Assembly: GCA_965262705.1 (NCBI GenBank)
Contig: OZ253556.1
Location: 1,054,001-1,118,000, forward strand
DNA length: 64,000 nt
Direction: 5' to 3'
Origin: UJ101 sp965262705
Lineage (GTDB): Bacteria; Bacteroidota; Bacteroidia; Flavobacteriales; UJ101
Within the stretch, counting starts at the first letter, position 1, and every line of letters starts with the position of its first letter. Shown one piece after another: positions 26,364-35,082 of this stretch. The translations under genes were made by a program, and so were the position numbers. The notes beneath the pieces are model-generated. The model saw only the letters and a program-made list of their open reading frames with translations, did no database searches and was not told the DNA's origin.

Positions 26364-27131
26364 ATGAAAATTATTAGTTACAATGTTAATGGAATTAGAG
26401 CGGCTCTTAGGAAAGGTTTTGCTGAATGGTTAGTTGCGGCTAATCCTGATATACTTTGCCTGCAAGAGACTAAAGCAGAAAAAAGCCAGATAGACATAGT
26501 TCTATTTGAGCAATTAGGTTATCATCATTATTGGTATTCGGCGCAAAAAAAAGGATATAGCGGAGTAGCCATCTTAAGCAAAAAAATACCCAAAAATATT
26601 GTATATGGAACAGGAATTGAAACGATGGATGCCGAAGGGCGTAATCTTAGAATAGACTTTGATGAATTTTCAGTAATGAGCATGTATATCCCTTCAGGAA
26701 CAAATGAGGCTCGTCTATCGTTTAAACTGAATTATATGGATGAAATCCTTGAGTATCTAAATAATCTGCGAAAACAAATTCCGAATCTAATGGTTTGCGG
26801 TGATTACAATATATGTCATAAAGCCATTGATATTCATGATCCAGTCAGAAATGCCAATGTTTCTGGTTTTTTACCTGTTGAGCGAGCATGGCTTAGCCGC
26901 TTTATTGACAGCGGTTTTGTAGATAGTTTTCGATATTTCAATTCCTCGCCTCATCAATATAGCTGGTGGAGCTATCGTGCCAATGCCCGAAATAATAATA
27001 AGGGTTGGCGTATTGATTATAATATGGTCACGGAGTCGTTAAAAGATCGTATGATTCGCGCAGCTATTCTGACAGAAGCAAAACACTCTGACCATTGCCC
27101 AGTGTTAGTTGAGTTGTCTAAAATAACATAA
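26364..27131 (+). CDS. xthA: Exodeoxyribonuclease III
   Basis: 255 residues from the ATG at 26364 (MKIISYNVNGIRAAL); an upstream extension to 26274 is not conserved in the family. All endonuclease/exonuclease/phosphatase motifs are visible: SYNVNG, LQETKAE, SMYIPSG, CGDYNICH, WRIDYNM and the terminal HSDHCPV. It is an AP endonuclease and 3'-5' exonuclease in base excision repair. It follows the restriction-enzyme remnant with a gap of about 100 bp and is probably expressed on its own. Confidence 0.95.
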   Translation: MKIISYNVNGIRAALRKGFAEWLVAANPDILCLQETKAEKSQIDIVLFEQLGYHHYWYSAQKKGYSGVAILSKKIPKNIVYGTGIETMDAEGRNLRIDFDEFSVMSMYIPSGTNEARLSFKLNYMDEILEYLNNLRKQIPNLMVCGDYNICHKAIDIHDPVRNANVSGFLPVERAWLSRFIDSGFVDSFRYFNSSPHQYSWWSYRANARNNNKGWRIDYNMVTESLKDRMIRAAILTEAKHSDHCPVLVELSKIT

Positions 27132-27322
27132 GTTCTGTATAAAAAGTGAGTGGTCTCTAAGGGAAAATACAAAATAGATTTAGCGAATACCCCAAGTAAA
27201 TAAATTATTCATTCTTAGCAGATTGGCTGATCATTTTTATTATATGTGATTTTTTTGTAACTATTGAACACTTATAACTAAATATGGTACCTGCATTTTT
27301 ATCTAATCATTTTAAAAGTTTT

Positions 27323-27354
27323 TTTGTTCGTTTAAAATTTAATTTCTATCTTTG
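27323..27354 (+). promoter_or_regulatory. Promoter of the Cys-tail lipoprotein gene
   Basis: TTTG at 27323-27326 and TATCTTTG at 27347-27354, spacer 20 nt: an exact match to the Bacteroidota TTTG / TAnnTTTG form. It ends 36 nt before the ATG at 27391. Confidence 0.65.
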
Positions 27355-27390
27355 GAAAAGTTTTTAATCATTGTAAAAAATATTTTAATT

Positions 27391-27927
27391 ATGAAAAAGT
27401 TTATGATTTGTATTTTGTTAGGTTTAATTTTTTACTCTTGTAATGAAGATTCGGAGATTTCTAGTAATCAAGAGTATATTAAGTTTAAAAATGAAGTTTT
27501 AAGTTTTGATAGATCCGTAGTCAATTCAAATCGTTCAAATAAATGGTATGGCCTTGAGAAAGGTAAAGTTTATGAAATACCTAATATAAAAACTTCAAGT
27601 GAAAGATTTAATAACTTAATCAGTAGCCTGGTCTATAAAGTAGATTTAAATTCAATGAAAGTTGAAGTTAGAAAAGTAGGAGAAGCAGGAGTTATTAAAG
27701 GGGATTTAATTTTAAATGATAAGGGTTTTTATAATGTAGTTATAAATAATAAAGTCCCTAATGTAAAAGATACAAAAGCGATTAATCAAAGGTCAAACAG
27801 GTCAATATCATCATGGCTTTGTGCCGGAGTGTGTGCAGTTACTGCCGTAGAAATTGCAGCAGGAGACGGTCCGCTTCCTATCGCTGATGTTGCTGCTATG
27901 GCTTATGCTTGTGGTCAAGATTGTTAA
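27391..27927 (+). CDS. Lipoprotein with Cys-bracketed hydrophobic C-terminal tail (bacteriocin-like candidate)
   Basis: 178 residues from the ATG at 27391; the promoter position excludes an earlier start at 27352. Signal peptide with lipobox FYSC, mature CNEDSE. A polar middle region is followed by a distinct C-terminal block of ~40 residues starting SISSWLCAGVCAV, rich in Ala, Gly and Val and ending GQDC. The block resembles a class II bacteriocin or glycine-zipper peptide bracketed by cysteines, and a similar SSW...C...C block ends the lipoprotein at 45403-46104. In both places a small membrane protein follows within 25 nt. No named family recognised; the toxin reading is inference. Confidence 0.65.
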   Translation: MKKFMICILLGLIFYSCNEDSEISSNQEYIKFKNEVLSFDRSVVNSNRSNKWYGLEKGKVYEIPNIKTSSERFNNLISSLVYKVDLNSMKVEVRKVGEAGVIKGDLILNDKGFYNVVINNKVPNVKDTKAINQRSNRSISSWLCAGVCAVTAVEIAAGDGPLPIADVAAMAYACGQDC

Positions 27928-27951
27928 TTAACTAATACTTAAAGTTAGATT

Positions 27952-28224
27952 ATGAGTTCAGGTGTTCTTGCGGTTGTATTACTAGTAATACTTTTGGTTA
28001 TGAAAAAATTAATTGTAAAAAAGTACCCATCAATTAAAAAATATCAATATTCAATTGCTTTTCAGTCATTGCAATTAACTTTTTTATTTATTATGTTCAT
28101 AATAAATATAATTACTTTTAAAGGAATTACTAATGATTATTTTAAAATTTTAATTTTGATAACCGTAATTCTTTTAGGAACGCTGAATTTAATTAAGCGG
28201 ATTAGAAAAAGAGGTATTTTTTAA
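27952..28224 (+). CDS. Small membrane protein (possible immunity partner)
   Basis: 90 residues with three hydrophobic segments (about 4-20, 37-55 and 65-80) and basic ends. It begins 24 nt after the stop of the Cys-tail lipoprotein gene and is certainly in the same transcript. Size, topology and position are those of bacteriocin immunity proteins, but I recognise no family sequence. The same arrangement exists at 45139-45387. Confidence 0.55.
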   Translation: MSSGVLAVVLLVILLVMKKLIVKKYPSIKKYQYSIAFQSLQLTFLFIMFIINIITFKGITNDYFKILILITVILLGTLNLIKRIRKRGIF

Positions 28225-28348
28225 ATAAAGTTATATCTACTTTTAATATGTCTTGCACCGTCTATTAATGCTATAGCTATATGGGATATGTTATAGATTG
28301 TGCTGGTCGGGGTTAAAATTTTTCAAATAATAATCAAGTTAATAAAAG

Positions 28349-28606
28349 ATGTTTTTTGATGAAGAATGGAAAGAATGGTTTATTCTTTTTTTAATTCCAA
28401 CCTATTCTTTTAGAAGAAAGAATAAATTCATCACATCTTTTGCAGTTCAAACATTTGTATGGAGATTGATATTAATTATTTTTATTTATCAAGTGGCAAC
28501 CTTTAATAATACATCTAGTAGCTATCGGCAAATATTTTTAATACTTCTCTTTATAACAGTTTCTTTTCCTACATACATAAAAAAATATCTCAGGAATCGA
28601 AAATAA
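28349..28606 (+). CDS. Small membrane protein, hypothetical
   Basis: 85 residues with a charged N-terminus (MFFDEEWKEW) and two hydrophobic segments (about 11-18 and 37-75, the latter broken by NNTSSSYRQ). It lies 124 bp after the preceding small membrane gene on the same strand. Coding status is supported only by the open frame, by a typical AT-rich flavobacterial start and by the repeated appearance of small membrane genes beside this lipoprotein type. Unknown function. Confidence 0.4.
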   Translation: MFFDEEWKEWFILFLIPTYSFRRKNKFITSFAVQTFVWRLILIIFIYQVATFNNTSSSYRQIFLILLFITVSFPTYIKKYLRNRK

Positions 28607-28721
28607 TGAATCGTTTTGAGCCTAGGTTATGCTTTTTGAATATAATTGACAATTGACCTTTTAAAGTTTAAATCCTTTAAATTATTAAAGAAAGTGAAAG
28701 AAAAGTTCACGAGTTTTTTCA

Positions 28722-28836
28722 GGGCGCGCGTTAGGGATAGGAGCGGCATCCTTTTTCTTGTGGCAGCATTTCGCCACAAGAAAAAGATTTAGCAGATAGC
28801 CCGACCGCCGTTAGGCGGGAACGTCCAAAAAATAAA
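28722..28836 (+). repeat. Family 2 hairpin repeat
   Basis: GCGCGTTAGGGATAGGAGCGG, then the hairpin CTTTTTCTTGTGGC / GCCACAAGAAAAAG, then AGCAGATAGCCCGA, a second hairpin CCGCC-GTTA-GGCGG and GGGAACGTCC. In the other copies the first stem reads CTTGGGGC / GCCCCAAG, so a T-A pair here is a G-C pair there. Confidence 0.8.
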
Positions 28837-28867
28837 TAAAATAATTATCTACTATATTGAACTCACC

Positions 28868-29572
28868 TTAAAATAGGTCTTTAAACGATGGCCGCTTCGA
28901 TTCTGTTGGTGTTTCTTTTTCTTCTTCTTCTGTAATCCAATAGGGAATTTCTTCTGTATTTTCAGGTTCATTTTCCGAGCTATACCTTGTTTCGGGTAGA
29001 AACAGCACTCTGCGAAAGCAGCAGGCTAATATTATCCCGACGAGCGCCCCAGATAAATGCCCTTCCCATGAAATATGCTGGTCAATACAAAATTGAAAAG
29101 GAAAAATCCCCCAAATCATCCCGCCGTAAACAAAAACTATCAAAAGAGAAATGGCTTTTAATTTGATATTTTTCCGAAAAACACCACTAAAAAATAAATA
29201 TCCTGCCAACATATAAATCATGGCGCTTGCACCAATGTGATAACCAGGCCCGCCAATCAGCCAGGTAAATAATCCAGTAAGTAAATTTCCAAAAAGTATA
29301 ATAAAAAGCGCTCTTTTATGGTAAAAATAAACCAATATTGCCAGTAATAGAAAAAGAGGAAAAGAATTGTGAGTGGTATGGGCAAGGCTTCCATGGAGAA
29401 AGGGCATAAAAAAAATTCCTCTCAAACCGATAATTTCTCGTGGTAAAATGCCCCAATAAGACAGACTGGTGTGAGTAGCAAGCTCATAAATTTTCACACT
29501 CCATATCATGATTAAAAACCATAAGGGAATGGCTATGGCATATTTAAGTCGTTTCAGTTCCTTTTCTTTCAT
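28868..29572 (-). CDS. Rhomboid-family intramembrane serine protease
   Basis: 234 residues with six membrane segments and a charged cytoplasmic tail of ~50 residues ending PTESKRPSFKDLF. The catalytic Ser lies in GPGYHIGASAMIYMLAG (GASA instead of the usual GxSG) and the catalytic His in SWEGHLSGALVG. The HGSLAHTTHNSFPL stretch corresponds to the conserved HxxxxHxxxN region of TM2. Rhomboids cut membrane proteins within or near a transmembrane helix. Substrate unknown. The start is the first ATG, 27 nt after the bioD stop on the same strand, so cotranscription with bioD is possible. Confidence 0.85.
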   Translation of the reverse strand: MKEKELKRLKYAIAIPLWFLIMIWSVKIYELATHTSLSYWGILPREIIGLRGIFFMPFLHGSLAHTTHNSFPLFLLLAILVYFYHKRALFIILFGNLLTGLFTWLIGGPGYHIGASAMIYMLAGYLFFSGVFRKNIKLKAISLLIVFVYGGMIWGIFPFQFCIDQHISWEGHLSGALVGIILACCFRRVLFLPETRYSSENEPENTEEIPYWITEEEEKETPTESKRPSFKDLF

Positions 29573-29599
29573 ACTGTTTTAATAGAAGAAGGGTTTAAT

Positions 29600-30229
29600 T
29601 TAAGCGTTTAGAAATTGAATTAACGATTCTTTTATTCTCCTTGCCTCTTTTGAAATAGCGTTTTGGTCTATAATGGGAAGTGGTTTTATATAAGCAATTT
29701 CCGGTATTTTTGACATTTTTAGAATGATTTCCCGAGTAGTTTTATTTTCTTCTCCATTAAAAATAATCCCGATTTTCTTCAATCCATATTGCTTTAAAAC
29801 ACTGAGTGTTGTTAAAGTATGATTAATGCTCCCCAGATAATTTTGTGAAACGACTATGACTTTGTCCTCTGGACGAATTAAATCTAAAATAAGTTCATGC
29901 TGATTAATTGGGACCATAATGCCCCCGGCACCTTCAATTATTAGATAATTTTCTGTTATGGGTCGTTTTATTTTTGTTTTATCAATGGTAATGTTTTCTA
30001 GATCAGCTGCGGCATGAGGCGACATTGCATGTTGTAAGGCGTAGCTCTCAGGGTGAAAACTCGTTCGATGATTGGATATTAATTCTTTTACTTTCAAAGT
30101 ATCCGACTGATCCAAGTCGCCGGCTTGTATGGGTTTCCAATAATCTGCCTCTAACGCTTCTGTTATGATTGAAGCGATGACGGTTTTTCCTACTTCTGTG
30201 CCAATTCCTGTAATAAAAATATGCTGCAT
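29600..30229 (-). CDS. bioD: Dethiobiotin synthetase
   Basis: 209 residues. P-loop GIGTEVGKT at 8-16, KPIQAGD, and the conserved EGAGGIMVP motif. BioD closes the ureido ring of dethiobiotin from 7,8-diaminopelargonate with ATP and CO2. The other bio genes are not in the window. The C-terminal region is short but within the normal range. A Family 1 copy lies just upstream of the start, leaving little room for a promoter. Confidence 0.92.
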   Translation of the reverse strand: MQHIFITGIGTEVGKTVIASIITEALEADYWKPIQAGDLDQSDTLKVKELISNHRTSFHPESYALQHAMSPHAAADLENITIDKTKIKRPITENYLIIEGAGGIMVPINQHELILDLIRPEDKVIVVSQNYLGSINHTLTTLSVLKQYGLKKIGIIFNGEENKTTREIILKMSKIPEIAYIKPLPIIDQNAISKEARRIKESLIQFLNA

Positions 30230-30242
30230 AATTCAATAGTTG

Positions 30243-30467
30243 AGACCTTTAGCTTCGCTGACTTTCAGTTGCACAATATATAAAAAACATAAAAGCTAAA
30301 GCATTTAATTTCAAATTGCTTCCTTACTTCGACAGGCTCAGCTACCGAAAATTAAAATCCTCACAACCAAAAAGTTGCTCTGGTGTTTAATTTTTTTTGG
30401 GCGTTGCATTTCGGCAAACTCAATACGAGCATTTTTTTGTTAAAGTGCTTTTTGCAAAGGGCTCTAG
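30243..30467 (+). mobile_element. Family 1 element, long-TIR variant
   Basis: Left end GAGACCTTTAGCTTCGCTGA, in which a TTTAGCTTCGCTGACTT block is inserted between GAGACC and the GTTGCA part of the standard end. The interior carries CTTCGACAGGCTCAGCTACC. Right end TTTTTGCAAAGGGCTC. Confidence 0.65.
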
Positions 30468-30527
30468 TTATGATTGTTCTAAGCAAAGTTAGGAATTATC
30501 TTTCAGAGAACTTTAAAAAATAATATA

Positions 30528-30717
30528 GAGACTATTTCAAAAAGCTTCTGTCTTGTTCTCATCTTTTGATGACCCTTAGCTTCGCTGACTTGCAGTTAAT
30601 TTTTCTCGTGCGTTGCATTTCGATAGGTGGTTACTGAGCCTAGTCTAAGTGCTCAATACAAGCATTTTTTTGCTAAAGTGCTTTGTGCAACTGCAAGTCA
30701 GCGAAGCTAAAGGTCTC
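30528..30717 (+). mobile_element. Family 1 element, long-TIR variant
   Basis: A near-perfect inverted pair of more than 20 bp: TTAGCTTCGCTGACTTGCAG at 30579-30598 against CTGCAAGTCAGCGAAGCTAA near 30691-30710, ending in AGGTCTC. It could form a long stem. It lies directly upstream of yicC. Confidence 0.65.
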
Positions 30718-30761
30718 CTTTTGATAAGATTTATGTATTTTTGAAAAAATACACCGCTAGT

Positions 30762-31628
30762 ATGGTACAATCTATGACGGGATACGGAAAAGCTTCCGCG
30801 CAGTTTTTCAATAAAAGATTTACTATAGAAATTCGCTCGCTTAACAGCAAACAACAGGAGCTGAATATAAAAATGCCTCCTTCCTATAAAGCCAAAGAAA
30901 TGATAACTCGTAAGCAACTGGGAAAACGGCTGCGACGAGGTAAAATTGAGCTGGTTTTATCTCAGGAAGTAATGAATGGGGGAAAAAAGCAGATGATTAA
31001 TAAAGAAATTGTCCGGTCTTATATGAATGAATTAAAGCAAATGATATCTACAGAAAATGAGTTGGAATTACTAGCTATTGCCATGCGGATGCCTGAAGCA
31101 ATAGCCGTTGAAGAAAATGAGGTAGATGATGAGGAGTGGGCAGCTATCCAAAAAGCGATAGACCGGGCAATAAAAAATATTATTGATTTTAGAATAGCAG
31201 AAGGAAAATCATTGGAGGAAGACTTTAGGCGGCACATCCATACAATTGATCGCTTATTAGAATCCATTGATCCACTTGAAAAAGAGCGAGTAGAGAACTT
31301 AAAAACTCGCCTAAAAGAACGATGCAACGATGCAATAAAAAGCTATAAAATAGATGAAAACCGCTGGGAGCAGGAATTATTTTTTTATTTGGAAAAACTA
31401 GACATTAGCGAAGAAAAGGTACGGTTAAAAAATCATTTAGATTACTTTTTAGAAGAATTAAGTTATGAGGAATCATGCGGAAAAAAACTGGGGTTTATTA
31501 CACAGGAAATAGGAAGAGAAATCAATACATTGGGCTCAAAAGCCAATCATGCAGCGCTGCAAAGAATAGTAGTTCAAATGAAGGACGAATTAGAGAAAAT
31601 AAAAGAACAAATCCTAAATACCCTTTAA
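30762..31628 (+). CDS. yicC: YicC/YloC-family endoribonuclease
   Basis: 288 residues from the ATG at 30762 (MVQSMTGYGKAS), the invariant family N-terminus; the seven residues of an earlier start are not. The C-terminal DUF1732 half has the conserved CGKKLGFITQEIGREINTLGSKA and the terminal KMKDELEKIKEQ pattern. YicC proteins are stress-related RNases. It precedes gmk by 2 nt, the typical bacterial yicC-gmk pair. Confidence 0.93.
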   Translation: MVQSMTGYGKASAQFFNKRFTIEIRSLNSKQQELNIKMPPSYKAKEMITRKQLGKRLRRGKIELVLSQEVMNGGKKQMINKEIVRSYMNELKQMISTENELELLAIAMRMPEAIAVEENEVDDEEWAAIQKAIDRAIKNIIDFRIAEGKSLEEDFRRHIHTIDRLLESIDPLEKERVENLKTRLKERCNDAIKSYKIDENRWEQELFFYLEKLDISEEKVRLKNHLDYFLEELSYEESCGKKLGFITQEIGREINTLGSKANHAALQRIVVQMKDELEKIKEQILNTL

Positions 31629-31630
31629 AT

Positions 31631-32200
31631 ATGACAGAAGGTAAACTTATTATTTTTTCAGCACCTTCAGGATCGGGCAAGACTACATTGGTACACCATA
31701 TTTTGAAGAAACGAACAGATATTGACTTTTCAATTTCCTGTACCACTCGAAAAAAGAGAGAAAAAGAACAGGAAGGAAAAGATTATTATTTCATGGATAA
31801 AAAAACGTTTAAAGAAAAAATTAAAACCGGAGAATTTGTTGAGTATGAAGAAGTATATGATGGAATTTATTACGGGACGTTAAAATCTGAACTTTTCCGA
31901 ATCTGGAAGATGGGGAAAAGCGTAGTTTTTGATATGGACGTGGTAGGCGGGTTGAATCTTAAGAAACAATTTGGCGATAAAGCCTTAGCAATATTTGTTC
32001 GGCCTCCCTCTATTTCAACCTTAAAAAATCGGTTGATAACCCGCTCAACAGAATCTCTTGAAAAAATAAGTATGCGCATAGCGAAGGCAAAACATGAAAT
32101 GGGGTTTGCTAAAAAATTTGATATAATTTTGGTAAATAATGAGCTAGAAAAGGCAAAGACAAAAACAGAGAAAATTGTAGCTGATTTTACAGGAAATTAA
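31631..32200 (+). CDS. gmk: Guanylate kinase
   Basis: 189 residues from the ATG at 31631. An open frame extends back to 31475, but that part overlaps yicC and is not guanylate-kinase-like. P-loop APSGSGKTTL, then SCTTRKKREKEQEGKDYYF with the GMP-binding Arg/Tyr positions, and FDMDVVGG. It phosphorylates GMP to GDP. It lies 2 nt after yicC and is cotranscribed. The product is of normal length. Confidence 0.95.
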   Translation: MTEGKLIIFSAPSGSGKTTLVHHILKKRTDIDFSISCTTRKKREKEQEGKDYYFMDKKTFKEKIKTGEFVEYEEVYDGIYYGTLKSELFRIWKMGKSVVFDMDVVGGLNLKKQFGDKALAIFVRPPSISTLKNRLITRSTESLEKISMRIAKAKHEMGFAKKFDIILVNNELEKAKTKTEKIVADFTGN

Positions 32201-32210
32201 TTTTATCAGA

Positions 32211-32300
32211 TGGTTACTGACCGCAATCGAAATAAGGAAGCAATTTGAAATTAAATGCTTTAGCGCTCATACTTTTTTTATGTATCCTGCAACGGTCTCA
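32211..32300 (-). repeat. Family 1 partial copy overlapping the cmk 3' end
   Basis: Starts with a GGTTACTGACC REP piece, contains GGAAGCAATTTGAAATTAAA and ends TGCAACGGTCTC. Its last ~23 bases are the final codons and stop of cmk. Confidence 0.65.
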
Positions 32301-33015
32301 AACTGTTCTTCGTTTCGGCAAAAGCAATTTTTTTTTTGACCAAAGTCATTACTTTTTCAAATTGATCTTGGCATGTGAGCGTAGAATTATCAATAATTAT
32401 GGCATCTTTTGCTGGTTTTAACGGAGCAATACTTCGCGTAGAATCTATGGTATCTCTTTCCAATACATTGGCGAATATCTGTTGGTAAGTTACTTTAATC
32501 CCCTGAGCGTTTAATTCTTTGTAGCGCCTTTTCGCCCTCACCCCAGGTGAAGCCGTCATAAAAACCTTTAAATCTGCATGAGGAAAAACCACCGTGCCTA
32601 TATCTCTACCGTCCATTACAATTCCTTTTTCTCTTCCCCAGTCTTGCTGGATGCTCAGCATTCTTTTTCTTACTTCACCGATTCTTGCTACATAACTTAC
32701 GAGAGACGAAACCTTCATGGTTCTTATTTGGGGCTCAATCCTATTTCCATTAAGTAACAGGGTATATTGCTCTTTTGTACGTTCTTCCCAACTCAAATGA
32801 ATTAAAGGTAATTGTAATAAAAGTTTTTGTTTATTTAATTGTTCATTTTCAAAACACTGATGTTGAATAGCAAAAAGCGTAACCGCTCGATACATGGCTC
32901 CTGTATCAATATATTTATAATGAATTCTTTTAGCAATTTGTTTTGCTAAAGTACTTTTACCCGTAGAAGAATACCCGTCTATGGCAATAATTATTTTATC
33001 TGAACACACATTCAT
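32278..33015 (-). CDS. cmk: Cytidylate kinase
   Basis: 245 residues. P-loop GYSSTGKST, YIDTGAMYRAVT, MDGRDIGTVVFP and the Arg-rich RRYKELNAQG lid are all present. It phosphorylates CMP and dCMP. The last residues SLRPLQDT and the stop codon are read from the end of a Family 1 repeat (GAGACCGTTGCAGGATAC on the minus strand), so the repeat has replaced the original 3' end. The protein is still of full length and probably active. Confidence 0.94.
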   Translation of the reverse strand: MNVCSDKIIIAIDGYSSTGKSTLAKQIAKRIHYKYIDTGAMYRAVTLFAIQHQCFENEQLNKQKLLLQLPLIHLSWEERTKEQYTLLLNGNRIEPQIRTMKVSSLVSYVARIGEVRKRMLSIQQDWGREKGIVMDGRDIGTVVFPHADLKVFMTASPGVRAKRRYKELNAQGIKVTYQQIFANVLERDTIDSTRSIAPLKPAKDAIIIDNSTLTCQDQFEKVMTLVKKKIAFAETKNSLRPLQDT

Positions 33016-33038
33016 TTTTCAAGTTGTTTTTACTTTAT

Positions 33039-33140
33039 AAGACCTTTAGCTATAGCTGACTTGCAGTTGCTAAAGTGCTCTAGAAAAAAATGTAACCCCC
33101 GAAAAAAATCAACGGCAAGTTAGCGCAAGCTAAGGGTCTC
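33039..33140 (+). mobile_element. Family 1 element, long-TIR short variant (~102 bp)
   Basis: Left AAGACCTTTAGCTATAGCTGACTTGCAG, written here only as its start AAGACCTTTAGCTATAGC; right GCAAGTTAGCGCAAGCTAAG followed by GGTCTC. It has almost only ends, with a short interior. Confidence 0.6.
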
Positions 33141-33209
33141 TATTTATTTTGCAAAGATTTTAAAGTTATTATACTTTTGCTATCGCTAACTTAAGAATAA
33201 AATATCATC

Positions 33210-34058
33210 ATGAAAAAATTATTAACCGGCTTAATTATCTTTTCTTTATTTAATGAATGTTCAGTGAACCCGATCACAAAAAGAAAACAATTAAGTATCG
33301 TTTCTAACCATGTGATTTTTCCACAATCCTTTGCTGCCTATAAAGAAACCTTGGAAAAGAGCAAAATATCTACTAACAAATTGTATAACGAACGAGTTTT
33401 AAGAGTAGGAAAACGCATTCAGGCAGCAGTAGAAAAATTTTTCAATGAATCGGGAAGTCCTAATACATTAGCTAATTACCGCTGGGAGTATAAGGTAATT
33501 GACAGTAAAAAACTCAATGCTTGGTGTATGCCGGGAGGTAAGGTTGCTTTTTATACAGGGATACTGCCAATTTGTGCCAATGATGCAGGCGTGGCGGTAG
33601 TGATGGGGCATGAAATTGCACATGCCATTGCCAATCACGGAGCGGAACGCATCGGTCAAGAGAAACTCCTGGGTTTAGGAGGAGTAGCATTAAGTTTAGG
33701 CTCAAAACCCACAAGTACTTCTTCTACTCAAAAAATCATTATGCAGGCTTATGGCATTGGCTCAACGATAGGCCTTTTAAAATACAACCGAAAACAAGAG
33801 TCAGAAGCCGATGAAATGGGGATTTTATTTATGGCATTGGCAGGATACGATCCTGAGGCAGCTCCATATTTTTGGGAAAGAATGAAAGCAATCTCTTCTA
33901 AAAATGGCAGTGCCCCACCTGAGTTTCTATCTACCCATCCTAGTTCTCAAACTAGAATAACAAGGCTAAACACCTTGATGCCCATTGCTAAGCAAGTATA
34001 TAAAAGTCAATCCATTGATCCCTATTTTGAAGCCAAACGACTTAAATTAATTCAATAA
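33210..34058 (+). CDS. M48-family zinc metallopeptidase, probable lipoprotein
   Basis: 282 residues. Signal peptide with a possible lipobox FNEC (Cys at 17), then SVNPITKRKQLSIVS, the N-terminal signature of periplasmic M48 proteins such as LoiP and BepA. Zinc motif HEIAH at 134-138; the third ligand Glu is in RKQESEADEMG. These enzymes take part in outer-membrane protein quality control. It is a single gene between repeat elements. Lipobox position -1 is Glu, which is unusual, so lipidation is uncertain. Confidence 0.88.
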   Translation: MKKLLTGLIIFSLFNECSVNPITKRKQLSIVSNHVIFPQSFAAYKETLEKSKISTNKLYNERVLRVGKRIQAAVEKFFNESGSPNTLANYRWEYKVIDSKKLNAWCMPGGKVAFYTGILPICANDAGVAVVMGHEIAHAIANHGAERIGQEKLLGLGGVALSLGSKPTSTSSTQKIIMQAYGIGSTIGLLKYNRKQESEADEMGILFMALAGYDPEAAPYFWERMKAISSKNGSAPPEFLSTHPSSQTRITRLNTLMPIAKQVYKSQSIDPYFEAKRLKLIQ

Positions 34059-34061
34059 TTT

Positions 34062-34251
34062 AAGACCATTGCAAAAAGCACTTTAGCAACTGAACTGCAA
34101 GTCAGCGCTAGCTAATAAAATGTAACGCCCGATAAAAATTAAGCACCAGAGAAACCTTATGGGTGTGGAGAATTTTAATTTTTTGAGAAGTACGCCGTTT
34201 GAAGCGAGATGCTTCTGTATATGGATATTTTATGTATTCTGTAATGGTCTT
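34062..34251 (-). mobile_element. Family 1 TIR element, diverged copy
   Basis: Ends AAGACCATTGCA and TGTAATGGTCTT, matching each other better than the consensus, so both ends drifted together or come from a subfamily. The interior has AACGCCCGATAAAAATTAAG and GGGTGTGGAGAATT. Confidence 0.75.
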
Positions 34252-34276
34252 TTAATTTTTTTAAAGATTATAACCT

Positions 34277-34906
34277 ATGAAACTCACCACAGTTGCCTGG
34301 AATATTTTTAGTGAATCCATTGTGGATTATCATAAAAAAGACCGTGTGGATTATCCATTGCACAACCCTTACCCTATTACAAAGAAACTTGAACATTTAC
34401 TTTATCGAAAAAGCTGGATCGATAATATTCAATGGCATTTAGAAGATATGATTCGAAATCCTGAGATTGACCCTGTTGAAGCATTAAAAATCAAGCGCTG
34501 GATTGATCGATCAAATCAAGAACGAACAGATACTGTAGAATTTATTGATGCCTGGTTTCTTAATCAATATAAAGCGATTAAACCTTTGCCCAAAGCGACG
34601 ATTAATACCGAAAGCCCTGCTTGGGGAATTGATCGTTTTTCTATTTTAGCATTAAAAATTTATCATATGAAAGAAGAAGTATGTCGAAAAGATGCCACTC
34701 CCTCGCATATTATTTCTTGCAAAGAGAAATTGAGAATATTGAATGAGCAGCAACGAGATTTAAGTTTAGCTATTGAACAATTGATAGAAGATATTGAAAG
34801 CGGAAAAAAATATATGAAAGTATATAAACAAATGAAAATGTACAATGACGAAGAACTAAATCCCATATTAAGAAACCAAAAAAATAGATATGATTCACGA
34901 CGTTAG
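34277..34906 (+). CDS. DUF4254 domain-containing protein
   Basis: 209 residues, helical and soluble, with no signal peptide. The family hallmarks RKSWIDNIQWHLEDMIRNP and KIKRWIDRSNQERTDTVE are present. DUF4254 proteins are found in Bacteroidota and a few others near glycosyltransferase or lipopolysaccharide heptose genes; function unknown. Here the neighbours give no pathway context. Length and content are normal for the family. Confidence 0.85.
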   Translation: MKLTTVAWNIFSESIVDYHKKDRVDYPLHNPYPITKKLEHLLYRKSWIDNIQWHLEDMIRNPEIDPVEALKIKRWIDRSNQERTDTVEFIDAWFLNQYKAIKPLPKATINTESPAWGIDRFSILALKIYHMKEEVCRKDATPSHIISCKEKLRILNEQQRDLSLAIEQLIEDIESGKKYMKVYKQMKMYNDEELNPILRNQKNRYDSRR

Positions 34907-34964
34907 TGCTAAAAAATGATAAACGTGATCTGTTCGCCTCTTAATTACGGAAAACTGTGATGCC

Positions 34965-35056
34965 GTTAGCTAACGCTGACTTGCAGTTGCAAAAAGCACT
35001 CTCGCCAATACAATGCAACGTCCGAAAAAAATTAACTGCAAGTCAACGCAAGCTAA
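34965..35056 (+). repeat. Family 1 long-TIR remnant
   Basis: TAGCTAACGCTGACTTGCAG...CTGCAAGTCAACGCAAGCTA inverted ends around a short interior that includes AATGCAACGTCCGAAAAAAA. Confidence 0.55.
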
Positions 35057-35082
35057 ATATCTAACTTTTTGAAGGTTTTTTT

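Noticed and set aside
31475..31630. N-terminal extension of guanylate kinase
   Set aside because: It overlaps yicC in another frame; the family begins at the ATG at 31631, 2 nt after the yicC stop.
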